The translations under genes and the position numbers were made by a program. A stretch of 64,000 nt of DNA, from NCBI RefSeq assembly GCF_003610235.1, contig NZ_RAPR01000001.1:4154001-4218000 (forward strand). The letters are read 5' to 3'. Positions within the stretch are counted from its first letter, which is position 1. Every line of letters starts with the position of its first letter. The notes under the pieces were generated by a model. The model was not told the origin of the DNA, searched no databases, and worked only from the letters and a program-made list of their open reading frames with translations. Of this stretch, positions 24,304 through 32,509 are shown piece by piece. Source of the DNA: Catellatospora citrea (GTDB taxonomy: Bacteria; Actinomycetota; Actinomycetes; Mycobacteriales; Micromonosporaceae).

Positions 24304-24644
24304 TGGCCCGCACTCGCATCGGCCGCGCGATCGGCGAGATCTCGCGGGCGCGGTCGCGCGGTGAGGTCACCGCCGAGCAGGCCGCTGCCCTGACTCGCGC
24401 GCTGCGCAACCAGCAGCGCGACGCGCTCTACCGCGCGGCGCTGGACACCGCTGCCGCGCCGGGCGATCCGGTGCGGGTGCGGCTGATCGGCCGCACCGGC
24501 GACGTCGCCAACCTGCTGACCGTCCTGGACGACGCGGTGACCCTGAGCGGCGTCTCCGAGCCCTACCCGACATCCCGGCCCGGTGTGGTGCGCGTGTACG
24601 CGACCGCCGAGCGCCGCTTTCCCCTCACTGGAGGTTCCCGATGA
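24303..24644 (+). CDS. Hypothetical AICE protein
   Basis: The 113-residue protein begins with a basic helical segment (RTRIGRAIGEISRARSRGEVTAEQAAALTRAL) and continues with a mixed alpha/beta part (RVRLIGRTGDVANLLTVLDD). The start is TGATG-coupled to the upstream stop, and the stop overlaps the DUF2637 gene start. No function is recognised. The arrangement suggests a transfer or spread accessory protein. Confidence 0.65.
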   Translation: MARTRIGRAIGEISRARSRGEVTAEQAAALTRALRNQQRDALYRAALDTAAAPGDPVRVRLIGRTGDVANLLTVLDDAVTLSGVSEPYPTSRPGVVRVYATAERRFPLTGGSR

Positions 24645-25354
24645 GCAGCAAGGCTAAAACCTTCGCGTCCCGGCTGGGCGCGACCACCGTTGCCGGCGTC
24701 GCCGGGTTCGCTTCCTACCAGCACATCCACGACGTGGCGCTGAAGGCCGGTGAGACCGCGACGGTCGCGATCATCTACCCCCTGGCGATCGACGGTCTGA
24801 TCATCGTCGGGTCGATGGCGATGCTGGCCGACAAGTCCGAGGGCCGGTTGCCCCGGTTCTCGGCGCGGGTCGCCATCGCAGTCGGCGTGATCGCGACGCT
24901 CGCGGCCAACGTCGCCTCGGCGCACCCGACGCTGATGTCCCGGCTGGTCGCCGCGATGCCCGCTGTGGCGTTCATGATCGCAGTGGAGGTGCTGTCGCGC
25001 ACCGGCAAGCCCAAGCCCGCCGAGCAGCCCACCCCGGCCCCCGCGCCGGTCCTGGCAGCCCCGGTGCTGACCGTCCCCAGGCCCGCCCCGGTGACCGCCG
25101 AGCAGGCCCCGGCCCCGGCCGCCGCGCGCCGGGTTCGGCCGGTGTCCGCGCCGCCCGCGCCGGTCACCTCGACGGCCGAGCAGGTCACGCGGCTGGCCGC
25201 GCGGCACCCGGAACTGACGGCCAAGCAGATCGGCGACCGGCTCGGGATCTCCGACCGGACCGCGCGGCGCTACATGCCCAAGCCGACCGAGGACCAGCGG
25301 ACGGCTGACCGGCCCGGCACCCCCGCCGACCTGCCCGTTCCGGCGCTGGTCTGA
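24641..25354 (+). CDS. DUF2637 membrane protein (spread-type)
   Basis: The 237-residue protein has four hydrophobic segments in its first 125 residues, including the family-typical SYQHIHDVA and YPLAIDGLIIVGSMAML of DUF2637. A Pro/Ala linker and a C-terminal helix-turn-helix (ELTAKQIGDRLGISDRTARRYMP) follow. DUF2637 proteins of conjugative actinomycete plasmids resemble Spd proteins that help intramycelial spread. The helix-turn-helix tail suggests DNA contact as well. It is coupled to the upstream gene by overlap. Confidence 0.82.
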   Translation: MSSKAKTFASRLGATTVAGVAGFASYQHIHDVALKAGETATVAIIYPLAIDGLIIVGSMAMLADKSEGRLPRFSARVAIAVGVIATLAANVASAHPTLMSRLVAAMPAVAFMIAVEVLSRTGKPKPAEQPTPAPAPVLAAPVLTVPRPAPVTAEQAPAPAAARRVRPVSAPPAPVTSTAEQVTRLAARHPELTAKQIGDRLGISDRTARRYMPKPTEDQRTADRPGTPADLPVPALV

Positions 25355-25370
25355 CCGGGCTAGCCCGGTC
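25353..25370. promoter_or_regulatory. Second GGCTAGCC-type palindrome (candidate GntR operator)
   Basis: GACCGGGCTAGCCCGGTC is a perfect 18-bp palindrome at the stop codon of the DUF2637 gene. Its centre ACC-GGCTAGCC-GGT matches the operator-like palindrome at 23187-23202. It lies upstream of the small gene at 25563 and the traB-like gene. It could also act as a terminator hairpin. Confidence 0.5.
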
Positions 25371-25562
25371 AACTACACCGCCTCGCTGTTCGCCTCCGTC
25401 CGGGCCGGGCTCATCACCCCGGCCCGGAGCGGTGGCCGCCAGACCGGCGACACGCGGGACACGGCATGGCTTCTCTAGGGACAGGCCGTGTCCCGCTACC
25501 CCTCACAGAAGGAGCGCACCAAGTATGTCCAGCACCTTCACCCCGGACAGCGGGGGTGGGTC

Positions 25563-25817
25563 GTGAGTGACCAGCAGCCGTGCGGGCAGTGTCCGGCGCT
25601 GCACGCCGAGATCTCCCGCCAGCGCGCCGTGATCGACCAGCTTCAGCAGATCTGCACGTGGCTGTCCGACCGACTCGCCGAGCTGCGCGGCGCGGTAGCC
25701 GCCGCTGAAGCGCTGATGCGCGAGCAGGCCGAGCAGCCCACTATGCCGCGCGGCCGACTGCTGACCCAGTTGCACGAACGCCTGATCACCGCCCTGCTCG
25801 ACGCTGACCGGAGGTAG
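25563..25817 (+). CDS. Small coiled-coil AICE protein
   Basis: The 84-residue protein from GTG 25563 (preceded by GGGGGTGG) is mostly helical (HAEISRQRAVIDQLQQICTWLSDRLAELRGAV), with an N-terminal CGQC pair. It ends four bases before the translocase gene. No family is recognised. The frame is open to 25488, but that start has no ribosome site. Confidence 0.6.
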   Translation: MSDQQPCGQCPALHAEISRQRAVIDQLQQICTWLSDRLAELRGAVAAAEALMREQAEQPTMPRGRLLTQLHERLITALLDADRR

Positions 25818-25821
25818 CGCC

Positions 25822-27888
25822 ATGGCACTGACCCCTGTTGTCTTCAACGACGACGACGAGCCCACCCAGCGCACGGTGCCCGGCCAGGCCGCGCCCGTCG
25901 ATGCCGAGTCCTACACCGTCTACCGGCCCGACCAGGGCGCGCCCGTCGACGAGCCGGAAAGCGCCGCCGCGTCGATGACGTGGTCGGACGTGACCAGCCG
26001 TACCCGGCGCGTGCCGCTGGTGCCCGCCTGGATGCTGTCGGCCGACACCCGGCGCGCCACGGTCCGCGCCCTGGCCAACGATGTCGGCTACTACGCGGCG
26101 TTTCACGCGCTGCGCGGCCCGAAGTACGGGCTGAAGATGGCCTTCTATGCCCCGCGCGGGGCATGGCGGATCGCCCGGCGGGCGCTGGTCTGGGCGCAGG
26201 CGGAGGAGGGCAACTGGAAGCTTCGCCAGCACGCCGCCGACCACAACGACGCCTACACCTGGCAGTCGCTCAACCGCACCCGCGCCAAGGAGTCCAAGCC
26301 CCGATGGATGCTGCTCGGCGCGGCCGGCACGGCCGCGTGTATGGGTGGTGTGGTGCTGGAGCTGTCCGGGGCGGTCCCGCCGATCGGCTGGTACGCCGCG
26401 GCCGCGGGCGCGGTCGCCATTGCGGCGCAGGCGGGCAAGCCCGCCGACCGGCCGATCACCGACCGGGTGTCGAACACCCCGAAGTTCACCAAGCTCACCG
26501 CCGAGCAGGTCCGGGCGGCGCTGGTATCGCTGCGGCTGGCCGGGTTGACCGACCCCGCCCAGGTCGACTTCCCCTCGCCGATCCACCGCGACGGTCCGGG
26601 CTGGCTGGCCAGGGTGAACCTGCCGCTGGGCATGGAGGCGGTCAAGGCCATCGAGAAGCGCGCCGCGCTGTCCTCGGCGCTGCGGCTGCCCGTCGACCAG
26701 GTCTGGCCGTCCGCCGGTCCGGAGCACGCGGGACAGCTCGACCTGTGGGTCGGCTACCAGCCCGCGTCGAAGATGGGCAAGCCCCGCTGGTCGCTGCTGG
26801 CCGACAACGCCGTCACCAGCGTGTTCACTGAAGCGGAGTTCGCCAGCGACGAGCGCCAGCGGCCGGTCAAGACCACCGGTTTCGCCCGCTCGTTCCTGGT
26901 CGGCGGCCAGCCCGGATCGGGTAAGAGCTACGCCGGGCGGTCCCTCGCCCTGGCCTGGTCCCTGGATCCCACGGTGGAGTTCAAGATTGCCGAGTTCAAA
27001 GGGACCGGCGATTTCCTGGACTTCGAGCCGCTGTGCTCCACGTACGTCGTCGGTGTCGACGACGAAGCGCTGCGCCAGGGCGGGGCGATCCTGGCGTGGG
27101 CGCTGGCTGAGGCGGAGCGGCGCGGTAAGCGCATCCTGGCCGCGAAGAAGGCCGGACTCGCTCCGGAGGGCAAGGTCACGCCGGAACTGGCGCGCAAGCC
27201 CGGGTCCGGGCTGCACCCGATCGTCATCATCTTCGACGAGGTCCACGAGCTGTTCGGTGCCGACAAGGACGCCGCCGACGCGGCAGAGCGGCTGATCAAG
27301 CGGGCGCGCGCTTTGGGCATCATCGTGGTCCTGCTCACCCAGATCCCGGACAAGACCAGCTTGCCGCCCAACATCACCCGGTGCGTGACCAACCGGTGGT
27401 GCCTGTCGGTGCAGGGCCAAGTCGAAAACGACATGATCCTCGGCACCGGGGCGTACAAGCGCGGGATCACCGGCACCGTGTACCGGCCGGTCGACGACTC
27501 GGGCTGGGGAGTCATGACCGGCGGCCGGTCGCCCGTTTCGATCCTGTCCCAGTACCCCACCCCGCAGCAGGCCGCATCGATCATCGCCCGCGCCATCGCC
27601 CTGCGCGGCGGCAAGCAGCCGGTCGGCACAGACCTGCCGCAAGCCCGCGACCTGCTCGCTGACCTAGTCGCCGTGTCCGGCGAGCACGGCCAGCACTGGT
27701 CGGTAGCCGCCCCAGCGCTGACCGAGCGTTGGCCTGCAGCGTACCCGTCGATCACGGCTGAGGCGCTGTCGGACATGGCACGCGCCCTCGGTGTCCCGTC
27801 ACAGGGAGTGAAGATCTCCGGGAAGGTGCTCAAGGGCTACCGGCGCGCCGATGTCGCCGAGATCCTCGCCCAGCGGGCGCACCCGTAG
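25822..27888 (+). CDS. FtsK/SpoIIIE-type conjugative translocase (TraB/TraSA-like)
   Basis: The 688-residue protein has an N-terminal region with two hydrophobic segments (about 170-205) and a P-loop motor domain. Walker A is VGGQPGSGKSY (about residue 360), Walker B is PIVIIFDEVHELF, and LLTQIPDKTSLPPNI is an arginine-finger/sensor-like block. The C-terminus is helix-turn-helix-like (ALSDMARALGVPSQGVKISGKVLKGY). In Streptomyces-type conjugation a single hexameric TraB pumps double-stranded DNA between hyphae after binding clt repeats. It sits four bases after the small coiled-coil gene, and a repeat cluster follows directly. Confidence 0.92.
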   Translation: MALTPVVFNDDDEPTQRTVPGQAAPVDAESYTVYRPDQGAPVDEPESAAASMTWSDVTSRTRRVPLVPAWMLSADTRRATVRALANDVGYYAAFHALRGPKYGLKMAFYAPRGAWRIARRALVWAQAEEGNWKLRQHAADHNDAYTWQSLNRTRAKESKPRWMLLGAAGTAACMGGVVLELSGAVPPIGWYAAAAGAVAIAAQAGKPADRPITDRVSNTPKFTKLTAEQVRAALVSLRLAGLTDPAQVDFPSPIHRDGPGWLARVNLPLGMEAVKAIEKRAALSSALRLPVDQVWPSAGPEHAGQLDLWVGYQPASKMGKPRWSLLADNAVTSVFTEAEFASDERQRPVKTTGFARSFLVGGQPGSGKSYAGRSLALAWSLDPTVEFKIAEFKGTGDFLDFEPLCSTYVVGVDDEALRQGGAILAWALAEAERRGKRILAAKKAGLAPEGKVTPELARKPGSGLHPIVIIFDEVHELFGADKDAADAAERLIKRARALGIIVVLLTQIPDKTSLPPNITRCVTNRWCLSVQGQVENDMILGTGAYKRGITGTVYRPVDDSGWGVMTGGRSPVSILSQYPTPQQAASIIARAIALRGGKQPVGTDLPQARDLLADLVAVSGEHGQHWSVAAPALTERWPAAYPSITAEALSDMARALGVPSQGVKISGKVLKGYRRADVAEILAQRAHP

Positions 27889-27891
27889 ACC

Positions 27892-28001
27892 GGTAACTCT
27901 GCCGGTAACGGCACGGGCAGGGGTAACGCCGCCGTTACCCCTGCCGTTACCCCTCCATCCCTACCGCTACCTGCCACGACGCTGACCAGGTAACGGGTAA
28001 C
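27892..28001. repeat. GGTAAC repeat cluster with inverted repeat (candidate clt/cis site)
   Basis: Seven copies of GGTAAC or its complement occur: 27892, 27903, 27922, 27934 (inverted), 27946 (inverted), 27989 and 27996. A 13-bp perfect inverted repeat (27916-27928 and 27933-27945, loop CCGC) sits in the middle. The stretch is non-coding and directly follows the translocase gene, where clt-type transfer loci are often found. The function is inferred. Confidence 0.6.
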
Positions 28002-28045
28002 GCCATGCCCAAAACAGGCCCTGAAACCGCCCGTGGAGGCACCCC

Positions 28046-28315
28046 GTGACACCCGAACTGATCGTTACCGCCACCCCTATAGCCGCAACGCTTATCTATG
28101 TCTCGCTGTGCTGGATCCGTCCGTTCGGACGCTGCCACGCCTGCAAGGGCACCGGCATCCGACGCACCATCCTGCTACGCAAAGTGACCACCTGCCGCCG
28201 CTGCAAGGGCTCCCGGCTGCGCCTGCGGGTCGGCCGCCGCGTCTACAACGCGTTCCACAACGCCAACACCGAAGCGGCCCGCACCGCCCGCGCCAAGAAC
28301 GGCGGCGCGTCATGA
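28046..28315 (+). CDS. Small AICE protein with TM segment and CxxC zinc motifs
   Basis: The 89-residue protein from GTG 28046 has one N-terminal hydrophobic helix (LIVTATPIAATLIYVSLCW) and then CHACKGTG and CRRCKGSR, two CxxCxG-type motifs as in DnaJ zinc fingers. The tail is basic. It probably sits at the membrane with a cytoplasmic zinc module. It heads the replication operon and overlaps the next gene by four bases. Confidence 0.7.
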   Translation: MTPELIVTATPIAATLIYVSLCWIRPFGRCHACKGTGIRRTILLRKVTTCRRCKGSRLRLRVGRRVYNAFHNANTEAARTARAKNGGAS

Positions 28316-28653
28316 CCCGCGCGCTCACCACCGGCCAACGCACGATCCGCCCCGACAACGAGAAGCGCTGCCCATCGTGGTGCGCCCGCGCGCACCACTG
28401 CACCGCCCGACGCCTGCCCGGCGGAGAACACGCCTCCCGACCGGAGGTATGGGTCACCGACGTCGGCCGGTTCATCGCCACCCGCTACCGCGACCAGCGC
28501 GGAAACGACCGGGTAGAGCTGCGCGTCGTGCTTGCCCTGGCCGACGACGAGCAGGTAGCCCAAGCACAGGCACGACACCTGGTGGCCGTGACCCGCGTAG
28601 TCGTCGACCGCGTCTTCGGCCCGGCCCCCGGCCAGCAGGAGCGCCAACCATGA
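28312..28653 (+). CDS. DUF6907-like protein
   Basis: The 113-residue protein has a short Cys/His region (KRCPSWCARAHHCTARR) followed by a beta-rich part (EVWVTDVGRFIATRY, RVELRVVLALADDEQVAQAQARHLVAVTR). The layout resembles DUF6907, common in actinomycete elements next to replication genes. ATGA overlaps on both sides show tight coupling. The function is unknown. Confidence 0.65.
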   Translation: MTRALTTGQRTIRPDNEKRCPSWCARAHHCTARRLPGGEHASRPEVWVTDVGRFIATRYRDQRGNDRVELRVVLALADDEQVAQAQARHLVAVTRVVVDRVFGPAPGQQERQP

Positions 28654-29588
28654 CCACACCAACCCCAAGTGCAGAAAGGCCGCCTCCGGCGGCTCACTCC
28701 TTGTTGGCGGCTGCGCTCCGCTACGCCGCCAACGGCTGGCCCGTGTTCCTGCTCGGCCGGTCCAAGCGGCCCGTCGCGCTGTGTGCCACCTGCGAGACGG
28801 CCCGGCGCGACAAGACCCCACACGACCCGCAGGCCTGCGCCTGCCTGACGTGCCACGGGTTCTACGCCGCCACCACCGACCCCAACCGCCTCACCGCGAT
28901 GGTGGCCGCCGTACCGCGCGGGCTTCTGGCTATCCGCACCGGCTCGCCCTCCGGGCTGGTCGCTGTCGACGTCGACACCGGCCACGGCGGCATGGCGTCG
29001 CTACGCGACCTGATCGCGCAAGGGGTGACTCCGCCGACCAGGTACGTGCGCACCGGATCGGGCGGACTGCACCTGTACTACCGCCACCCTGGCCGCCCGG
29101 TGCCGTGCGACCAGAGCACACGGCTCGGCCCCGGCATCGACGTCCGCGCTGACGGCGGCTACGTCGTCGCACCACCCTCACGGCACCCGGTCACCGGAAT
29201 CCCCTACCTCTGGGCCGACGAGGGCGCGCCGGTGATGGATATGGCCCCCGCGCTGGTGGCCGCCTGCGTCGCCGAGATCCGGCGACCCGCGCCCGTACGT
29301 CCTGCCGGCCAACCGATGACCCCGCGCAGCGGGGGGGCCATATCCCATCCCGACCTGCTCATGTCCGCGCTGGTCGCCCGCATCCGCTCGGCCCCGGACG
29401 GACGCCGACGCGTGACGCTGTACGGCTGCGCCCGCGGCGCCGCACTCATCGTCGCCGCAGGCCACCTCACCAGCACCGACGCCTATGACGCTCTCGTGTC
29501 TGCCTGCGACGCCGCAGGCTGGCCGTGGGCCAAGTCCACCCCCAACGCCATCCGAGACGGATTCGCCGCAGAAGGAGTGACACTGTGA
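28650..29588 (+). CDS. Bifunctional primase/polymerase (Prim-Pol, AICE replication)
   Basis: The 312-residue protein has the archaeo-eukaryotic primase Prim-Pol fold: ALRYAANGWPVFLL at the N-terminus, the catalytic LVAVDVDTGHGG (DxD) and the His block RTGSGGLHLYYRH, then GIDVRADGGYVVAPPS. A zinc-like Cys cluster (CATCETARR, CACLTC) lies between. Prim-Pol proteins replace RepSA in one AICE class and, with an adjacent ATPase, drive replication after excision. Its ATG and stop overlap both neighbours. Confidence 0.9.
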   Translation: MTTPTPSAERPPPAAHSLLAAALRYAANGWPVFLLGRSKRPVALCATCETARRDKTPHDPQACACLTCHGFYAATTDPNRLTAMVAAVPRGLLAIRTGSPSGLVAVDVDTGHGGMASLRDLIAQGVTPPTRYVRTGSGGLHLYYRHPGRPVPCDQSTRLGPGIDVRADGGYVVAPPSRHPVTGIPYLWADEGAPVMDMAPALVAACVAEIRRPAPVRPAGQPMTPRSGGAISHPDLLMSALVARIRSAPDGRRRVTLYGCARGAALIVAAGHLTSTDAYDALVSACDAAGWPWAKSTPNAIRDGFAAEGVTL

Positions 29589-30910
29589 CCCGACCGAAGA
29601 AGGACCGGCCCGCCGTCGACGGCGCGGCCCTGCTCGACCGCCTGCGCGCCACTATCGCGCAGTACGTCATCCTGCCCAGTGGCGAATCCCTCGACGCCGT
29701 AGTCCTGTGGATCGCCGCGACCTACGCCCTCCCGGCGTGGGCGTGCGCGCCCCGGCTGGTCATTCGCGCACCGGAGAAGCGCTGCGGCAAGTCCCGGCTG
29801 CTCGACCTGGTCGAAGCCGCCTGCCACAACCCCCTCATCACCGTCAACGCCTCGCCCGCGGCGGTGTACCGGGCGATCGGCACCGACAACCCGCCTACCC
29901 TGCTCATCGACGAGTACGACACCATCTTCGGCCCCGCCGCCGCGGGCTCATCCGAAGACCTCCGCGGCCTGCTCAACGCAGGTCACCAGCGCAACCGGCC
30001 CGCCCTGCGCTACGACGCCAACACCCAGCGCGTGGAGAAGATCGCCACGTTCGCGATGGCAGCCATGGCCGGTATTGGCGCGGCCCCCGACACCATCGAG
30101 GACCGGGCCGTGGTCGTGCACATGCGCCGCCGCGCCGGTCGCGAGAAGGTCAAGCCGTGGCGCATCATGCGCGACCGCCCGATGGTGGAGGCCATCGGCG
30201 CAGAGCTGAGCGCCTGGCTGCTCGGCAACCTCGATGTACTGCGCGCAGCCGAGCCGATCATGCCGGTGGAGGACCGGGCAGCCGACACGTGGGAACCGCT
30301 CATCGCGCTGGCGGACCTCGCCGGAGGCGACTGGCCCATCCGGGCACGCACGGCCGCCGTCACGCTCACCGGGGCGAAGGAGGAGAACGGCGCGACCAGC
30401 GACCGCGTGCGGCTGCTGACCGACTGCCGCAGCATCTTCACCACGGCCGACGCCGACGCGCTGCCCACCGCCGACATCATCGCCCAGCTCCGCGCCATGG
30501 ACGAGTCGCCCTGGCCCGACATCACCCCGCACCGGCTCGGCGTGATGCTGCGTGAGTTCGAGGTCCGCTCGGCAGGCAACATCCGCTTCCCGACCGGGCA
30601 GGCGAAGGGCTACACCCGAGCGTCCTTCGCCGACGCGTGGGACCGCTACTGCGCCCCCGATGTCCCGCGCAGGGAGGGGGAACCGTCCCAACCGTCCCAA
30701 CCGTCCCCGCCCAGCTCAGAGGCGGGACGGTTCCCGGGCTGGGACGGTTCCAACCGTCCCACGAAAACAACCGTCCCGGGGCTGACCAGCGATGGGACGG
30801 TTGGGACGGTTGGGACGGTTACCCCCCTTCCTACGGGACATCTGACCCCACCCGCACATGCCCACCTGCGAATCGTCCGACCGGACGAGAGTGCCACCGG
30901 CACCGAGTAG
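29585..30910 (+). CDS. DUF3631 ATPase (replication helicase-like)
   Basis: The 441-residue protein begins with GTG 29585 overlapping the primase stop. The P-loop ATPase has Walker A APEKRCGKSRLL (about residues 60-71), Walker B TLLIDEYDTIF and a sensor region, then the DUF3631 C-terminal helical domain (DITPHRLGVMLREFEVRS). In this AICE type it is thought to act as the replicative helicase or loader. The last 80 residues are low complexity because they are read through a set of 9-bp repeats (30681-30820), probably the origin embedded in the gene. Confidence 0.85.
   Translation: MTRPKKDRPAVDGAALLDRLRATIAQYVILPSGESLDAVVLWIAATYALPAWACAPRLVIRAPEKRCGKSRLLDLVEAACHNPLITVNASPAAVYRAIGTDNPPTLLIDEYDTIFGPAAAGSSEDLRGLLNAGHQRNRPALRYDANTQRVEKIATFAMAAMAGIGAAPDTIEDRAVVVHMRRRAGREKVKPWRIMRDRPMVEAIGAELSAWLLGNLDVLRAAEPIMPVEDRAADTWEPLIALADLAGGDWPIRARTAAVTLTGAKEENGATSDRVRLLTDCRSIFTTADADALPTADIIAQLRAMDESPWPDITPHRLGVMLREFEVRSAGNIRFPTGQAKGYTRASFADAWDRYCAPDVPRREGEPSQPSQPSPPSSEAGRFPGWDGSNRPTKTTVPGLTSDGTVGTVGTVTPLPTGHLTPPAHAHLRIVRPDESATGTE
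30681..30820. repeat. Iteron-like array of ten 9-bp repeats (candidate AICE origin)
   Basis: AACCGTCCC occurs at 30681, 30690, 30699, 30752 and 30769. Its complement GGGACGGTT occurs at 30724, 30741, 30794, 30803 and 30812. Three tandem copies stand at each end in opposite orientation, and inverted pairs lie in the middle. Such symmetry is not expected of coding sequence and fits initiator-binding iterons. It is inside the 3' end of the DUF3631 gene. Confidence 0.75.
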
Positions 30911-31051
30911 CGCCGCCATTCCGCCCGCTGAGAGCGCGACAGAGGCATCACGCATGCCCAGACATCGGCCGAGTACAGATCTTGGCTCTGTCGTGCGCTC
31001 AGCGGGCTTTATTGATGACTACCGATCGCTGTTGTCAACAGGAGGCATGTC

Positions 31052-31282
31052 ATGACCACCCCCACGGTTCCCGTCAAGCCGACCAGCCCGAGAGGCGTTG
31101 CCGCCTTGGAAAAGCGCAGCGTACGACCCGCAGAGGCCGCCGAACTGCTCGGCATCTGCCGCGACACGGTGTACGTCCTGATGCGCGCCGGACGACTCCG
31201 CTCCGTCAAAGCGGGCCGCGCCCGCCTGATCCCCGTCACCGCAATCGAAGACTTCCTTACCAACGAAGAGGTAATGGCATGA
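31052..31282 (+). CDS. xis: Excisionase-type helix-turn-helix protein (Xis)
   Basis: The 76-residue MerR-like excisionase has the helix-turn-helix RPAEAAELLGICRDTVYVLMRAGRLRSVKAGRARLIPVTAIEDFL (given as a span, about residues 24-70). The ATG at 31052 has AGGAGG just upstream. The stop overlaps the integrase start. It should direct excision together with Int, and overexpression would favour the circular form. Confidence 0.88.
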   Translation: MTTPTVPVKPTSPRGVAALEKRSVRPAEAAELLGICRDTVYVLMRAGRLRSVKAGRARLIPVTAIEDFLTNEEVMA

Positions 31283-32421
31283 GTGGCAAGGGTCGCCGTG
31301 GGCACGGCGAAGGATCGGTGTACGAGCAGCGCCCCGGCCTCTGGGCGGCTGTGGTTGACCTCGGTTGGGTCGATGGCAAGCGTCGCCGTAAGTACGTGTA
31401 CGCCACCAGCGAGGCTGAGGCCATCAGGAAGCGTGACGAGCTGCGCCGCGCGCTCCAGCTCGGCGTAAACCTCGCGGCTCCGCCTCGCACGCTCAAGGAG
31501 TGGCTGACGGAGTGGCTCGCGGAGAAGACGCGAGACGGCTCAACCAAGCCGACCACACACGCGCGTTACCGGCAGGTCATCGAGGGCCACCTGATCCCGC
31601 ACCTCGGCAGGATCAAACTCGACAAGCTGGCACCGCGCGACGTGCAACGCATGGTCGCGCAGCTACGCGACAAGATGGCCGCTGCGTCGGTGGTGAAGAT
31701 TCACGCCGTGCTGCGCGTCGCGCTGGCTGACGCGCTCCGGCTCGACCTGGTGGAGCGCAACGCAGCCAAAGCGGCGAAGCTGCCGACCCTCGGCCGAACC
31801 GAGCGTCGCCCGCTCACGCCGGCCGAAGCGCGGAAGCTGCTCGCCGAGGTGTCCGGCGACCGCCTGGAGGCGTTCTTCATCCTGGCGCTGACGACTGGGT
31901 TGCGTCGAGGGGAGCTACTCGGCCTGCGCTGGATCGATGTGGAGACCGACGAGAAGGTGCTCTTCGTGCGACAAACGCTCCAACGGGTCGGCGGCAAGCT
32001 CCAGATCGTCTCGCCGAAGACCCACCGATCGGCGCGGCCCGTGCCCCTGGCCCGACTCGCCTGCGAAGCTCTAGCGCGTCACCGTGAGGTGCAAGACCGG
32101 GAAATGGCGGCTGTAGACGAGCTGTGGCGTGACTCCGGCCTGGTCTTCGCCAACACGCTGGGCGGACCGATGGAACCGCGAAACGTAAACAGACGGTTCG
32201 AGCAGGCGCGCAAGGGCGCAGGCCTGGAATGGCTCCGGCTGCACGATCTCCGGCACGCGTTCGCGACGTTCCTGCTCCACGACGGGCAGGAACTGCGGAC
32301 CGTTATGGACCTGCTCGGCCATTCTACGATCCGGCTCACGGCCGACACCTATGGGCATGTCCTGCCGGCGAAGGCCCGCGACGCAGCGGACGGCATAGAC
32401 CGAATCATGAGCGAAGAATAA
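31279..32421 (+). CDS. int: Tyrosine recombinase integrase
   Basis: The 380-residue protein has an N-terminal arm-binding beta domain (GEGSVYEQRPGLWAAVVDLG), a SAM-like core-binding domain (about 70-160) and the catalytic domain: Arg in TTGLRRGELLGLRW, Lys/beta region SPKTHRSARPVPL, LHDLRHAFAT (H-x-x-R), GHSTIRLTADTYGH (His and the nucleophile Tyr). It is coupled to xis. It lies about 1 kb from attR in the tRNA-Ala gene, its target. Confidence 0.95.
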   Translation: MSGKGRRGHGEGSVYEQRPGLWAAVVDLGWVDGKRRRKYVYATSEAEAIRKRDELRRALQLGVNLAAPPRTLKEWLTEWLAEKTRDGSTKPTTHARYRQVIEGHLIPHLGRIKLDKLAPRDVQRMVAQLRDKMAAASVVKIHAVLRVALADALRLDLVERNAAKAAKLPTLGRTERRPLTPAEARKLLAEVSGDRLEAFFILALTTGLRRGELLGLRWIDVETDEKVLFVRQTLQRVGGKLQIVSPKTHRSARPVPLARLACEALARHREVQDREMAAVDELWRDSGLVFANTLGGPMEPRNVNRRFEQARKGAGLEWLRLHDLRHAFATFLLHDGQELRTVMDLLGHSTIRLTADTYGHVLPAKARDAADGIDRIMSEE

Positions 32422-32424
32422 ATT

Positions 32425-32464
32425 CGATGGCACCGGTGCCGCTTGCTGGGCACCGGTGCCATCG
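32425..32464. terminator. Hairpin terminator after int
   Basis: A perfect 16-bp inverted repeat (CGATGGCACCGGTGCC and complement) with an 8-base loop lies four bases after the int stop and before the convergent gene at 32510. There is no T-run. Confidence 0.6.
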
Positions 32465-32509
32465 ACGTTGGGTGCCAACCCCTTACCCGCAAAAGCACCA
32501 GACGTCCTG

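Noticed and set aside
25786..27642. 618-codon minus-strand frame opposite the translocase
   Set aside because: Antisense shadow. The plus-strand frame has clear Walker motifs.
30681..30820. Possible CRISPR-like array
   Set aside because: The repeats are 9 bp, in both orientations, without regular spacers. They fit iterons, not CRISPR. No CRISPR array or cas gene was seen in the window.
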